Assembly (NCBI RefSeq): GCF_000717185.1
Contig: NZ_JNYE01000006.1
Coordinates: 1 to 64,000, forward strand
Origin: Kitasatospora phosalacinea
Lineage (GTDB): Bacteria > Actinomycetota > Actinomycetes > Streptomycetales > Streptomycetaceae
Direction of reading: 5' to 3'
Length of the DNA: 64,000 nt
How positions within the stretch are numbered: position 1 is the stretch's first letter; every line of letters begins with the position of its first letter. The position numbers and the translations under genes are program-made. This document shows, one piece after another, positions 63,216 through 64,000 of this stretch. The notes under the pieces were generated by a model. The model was given only the letters and a program-made list of their open reading frames with translations, was not told the DNA's origin and did no database searches.

Positions 63216-64000
63216 ATGGCGACCGTTTACGACACCTGGCACAAGACCCACCCCCGCCCCACCGACAAGCCCTGCCGTGAGCACAAGGGCAAGTACCCCA
63301 CCGCCGACCACGGCAAGGGCAAGCGCTGGCAGGTCCGCTACCGCGACCCCAGCGGCGAGCAGCGCAAGCTCAACTTCGCCCGGCGGGCCGACGCCGACGC
63401 GGAGGCTTCGCGCCTCGACAACGACCTCAACCGCGGGGCCTACATCGACCCCACCCTCGGCAAGGAGACGTTCCGCGAGGTCGGCGAGCGGTGGCGCGCG
63501 AGCGCCGTCCACGGGTCGAGCACCGTAGAGCGCGTCGATCGGGCGCTTCGCCTGCACATCTACCCGATCCTCGGCGACGGGGCCATCGCGGGCTTCAAGA
63601 CCTCGGAGATCCAGGCGTGGGTCAAGGACCGCTCGAAGATCCTGGCGCCGTCGACCCTGCGGGTGCACTACAGCTACGTGACCGCGATCTTTCGCGTAGC
63701 GGAGCTCGACCGCCAGATCCCGTTCAACCCGACGAAGGGGGTGAAGCTGCCACCCCCGCCGCGCAAGGAGATCGTCCCGCTCGCCGTCGAGGTCGTGGCT
63801 GCCCTGGTCGACGCTGCTCCCGGCTGGTACCGGGTGCTGCTGCTACTGGCGGCGGCCTCGGGACTGCGTCAGGGCGAGCTGTTCGGACTCGAGCTGGAGC
63901 ACATCGACTTCAAGCGCGGCACGGTCCAGGTGAAGCAACAAGTGGTCGGCCCTGATCGGGGCGAGCCGTACCTTGCGCCGCCCAAGACCCACGAGAGCTA
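63216..64000 (+). CDS. int: Tyrosine site-specific integrase (3' end outside the window)
   Basis: From ATG 63216 (AAGGAG upstream) the frame runs open to the window edge, 261 codons. It begins MATVYDTWHKTHP and has a GKGKRWQVRYRDPSGEQRK arm-binding domain, a core-binding domain (TVERVDRALRLHIYPILGD) and the start of the catalytic domain with box I Arg in ASGLRQGELFGL. The remaining catalytic residues (H-x-x-R, Tyr) are not visible. It is typical of streptomycete integrative elements and probably sits near the right attachment site. Confidence 0.9.
   Translation, partial: MATVYDTWHKTHPRPTDKPCREHKGKYPTADHGKGKRWQVRYRDPSGEQRKLNFARRADADAEASRLDNDLNRGAYIDPTLGKETFREVGERWRASAVHGSSTVERVDRALRLHIYPILGDGAIAGFKTSEIQAWVKDRSKILAPSTLRVHYSYVTAIFRVAELDRQIPFNPTKGVKLPPPPRKEIVPLAVEVVAALVDAAPGWYRVLLLLAAASGLRQGELFGLELEHIDFKRGTVQVKQQVVGPDRGEPYLAPPKTHES

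Larger units (their letters stand above)
39322..64000. mobile_element. Integrated element (AICE/IME-like), right end outside the window
   Basis: From about 39.3 kb codon use is less GC-extreme. The right part holds a typical actinomycete integrative-element core: tyrosine integrase, excisionase, DUF3631 ATPase, DUF2637 membrane protein, MobC-like and HTH proteins. The left part is cargo: a STAND-nuclease defence-like pair and a nucleotide-modification-like cluster. No relaxase, TraB/FtsK translocase or Rep initiator is seen, so it is either mobilisable only or decayed. The integrase faces outward at the right, so that end should lie soon after 64 kb. Confidence 0.75.

Noticed and set aside
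39322..64000. Prophage
   Set aside because: No capsid, tail, terminase or lysis genes; the core set fits an integrative element.

Overview
The window is high-GC actinomycete chromosomal DNA, most likely from Streptomyces or the related genus Kitasatospora. The evidence is the GC-rich codon use, the futalosine-pathway gene mqnE, a second and incomplete nuo cluster followed by htpX, and GTG/TTG starts with four-base stop/start overlaps. No tRNA or rRNA gene was recognised.

Core chromosome, 1-39.3 kb. The left end has an operon on the minus strand (5953 to 108): a ferredoxin, a sulfonate/taurine-type ABC transporter and a flavoprotein oxidoreductase with an unusual C-terminal HEAT-repeat fusion, preceded by a GntR/HutC regulator. 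Next come small metabolic genes (VOC, MOSC, cyclase), then UbiX, an Lrp/AsnC regulator, a threonine ammonia-lyase and MqnE (menaquinone via futalosine). After these are an L,D-transpeptidase, a FabH-like ketosynthase, a TetR regulator, a Ser/Thr kinase with a PQQ-type propeller, GalE, an HtrA-like lipoprotein protease and an orphan histidine kinase. From 22.0 to 31.7 kb lies a tightly overlapping nuoABCHIJKLMN operon without nuoD, E, F or G, followed by htpX and a lone ctaD. The core ends with small membrane proteins, an APH-type phosphotransferase, a GH1 glycosidase, a Mug-type DNA glycosylase and one small conserved protein.

Integrated element, about 39.3 kb to beyond 64 kb. Base composition changes here, and a tyrosine integrase (cut by the window edge), an excisionase, a DUF3631 ATPase, a DUF2637 membrane protein, a MobC-like protein and an HTH protein form the core at the right. 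No relaxase, TraB/FtsK or Rep initiator is visible. The cargo has two parts. (1) At 39.7-46.1 kb is a two-gene unit: a 1761-residue protein with an N-terminal DUF4297/Cap4-like nuclease domain and a STAND/NACHT-type ATPase, translationally coupled to an unrecognised 389-residue protein. This looks like an Avs-like antiphage system. (2) At 46.5-57.0 kb is a divergent cluster: a TPR regulator and a MurB homologue on the plus strand, and a minus-strand operon for an NDP-sugar epimerase, a thymidylate-synthase-like enzyme, an O-carbamoyltransferase, a glycosyltransferase-like protein, a 25-residue ORF, a P-loop kinase, a methyltransferase, an APH-type phosphotransferase and a Nudix hydrolase.

The thymidylate-synthase-like protein keeps the catalytic Cys but has Asp where thymidylate synthases have the uracil-recognising Asn. 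The same change marks dCMP/CMP hydroxymethylases. With the carbamoyltransferase and sugar enzymes beside it, the cluster most likely makes a hydroxymethylated, carbamoylated and perhaps glycosylated cytosine nucleotide or nucleoside, either a small molecule or a nucleic-acid modification. It is the best candidate for an undescribed pathway here; the STAND-nuclease pair is the second.
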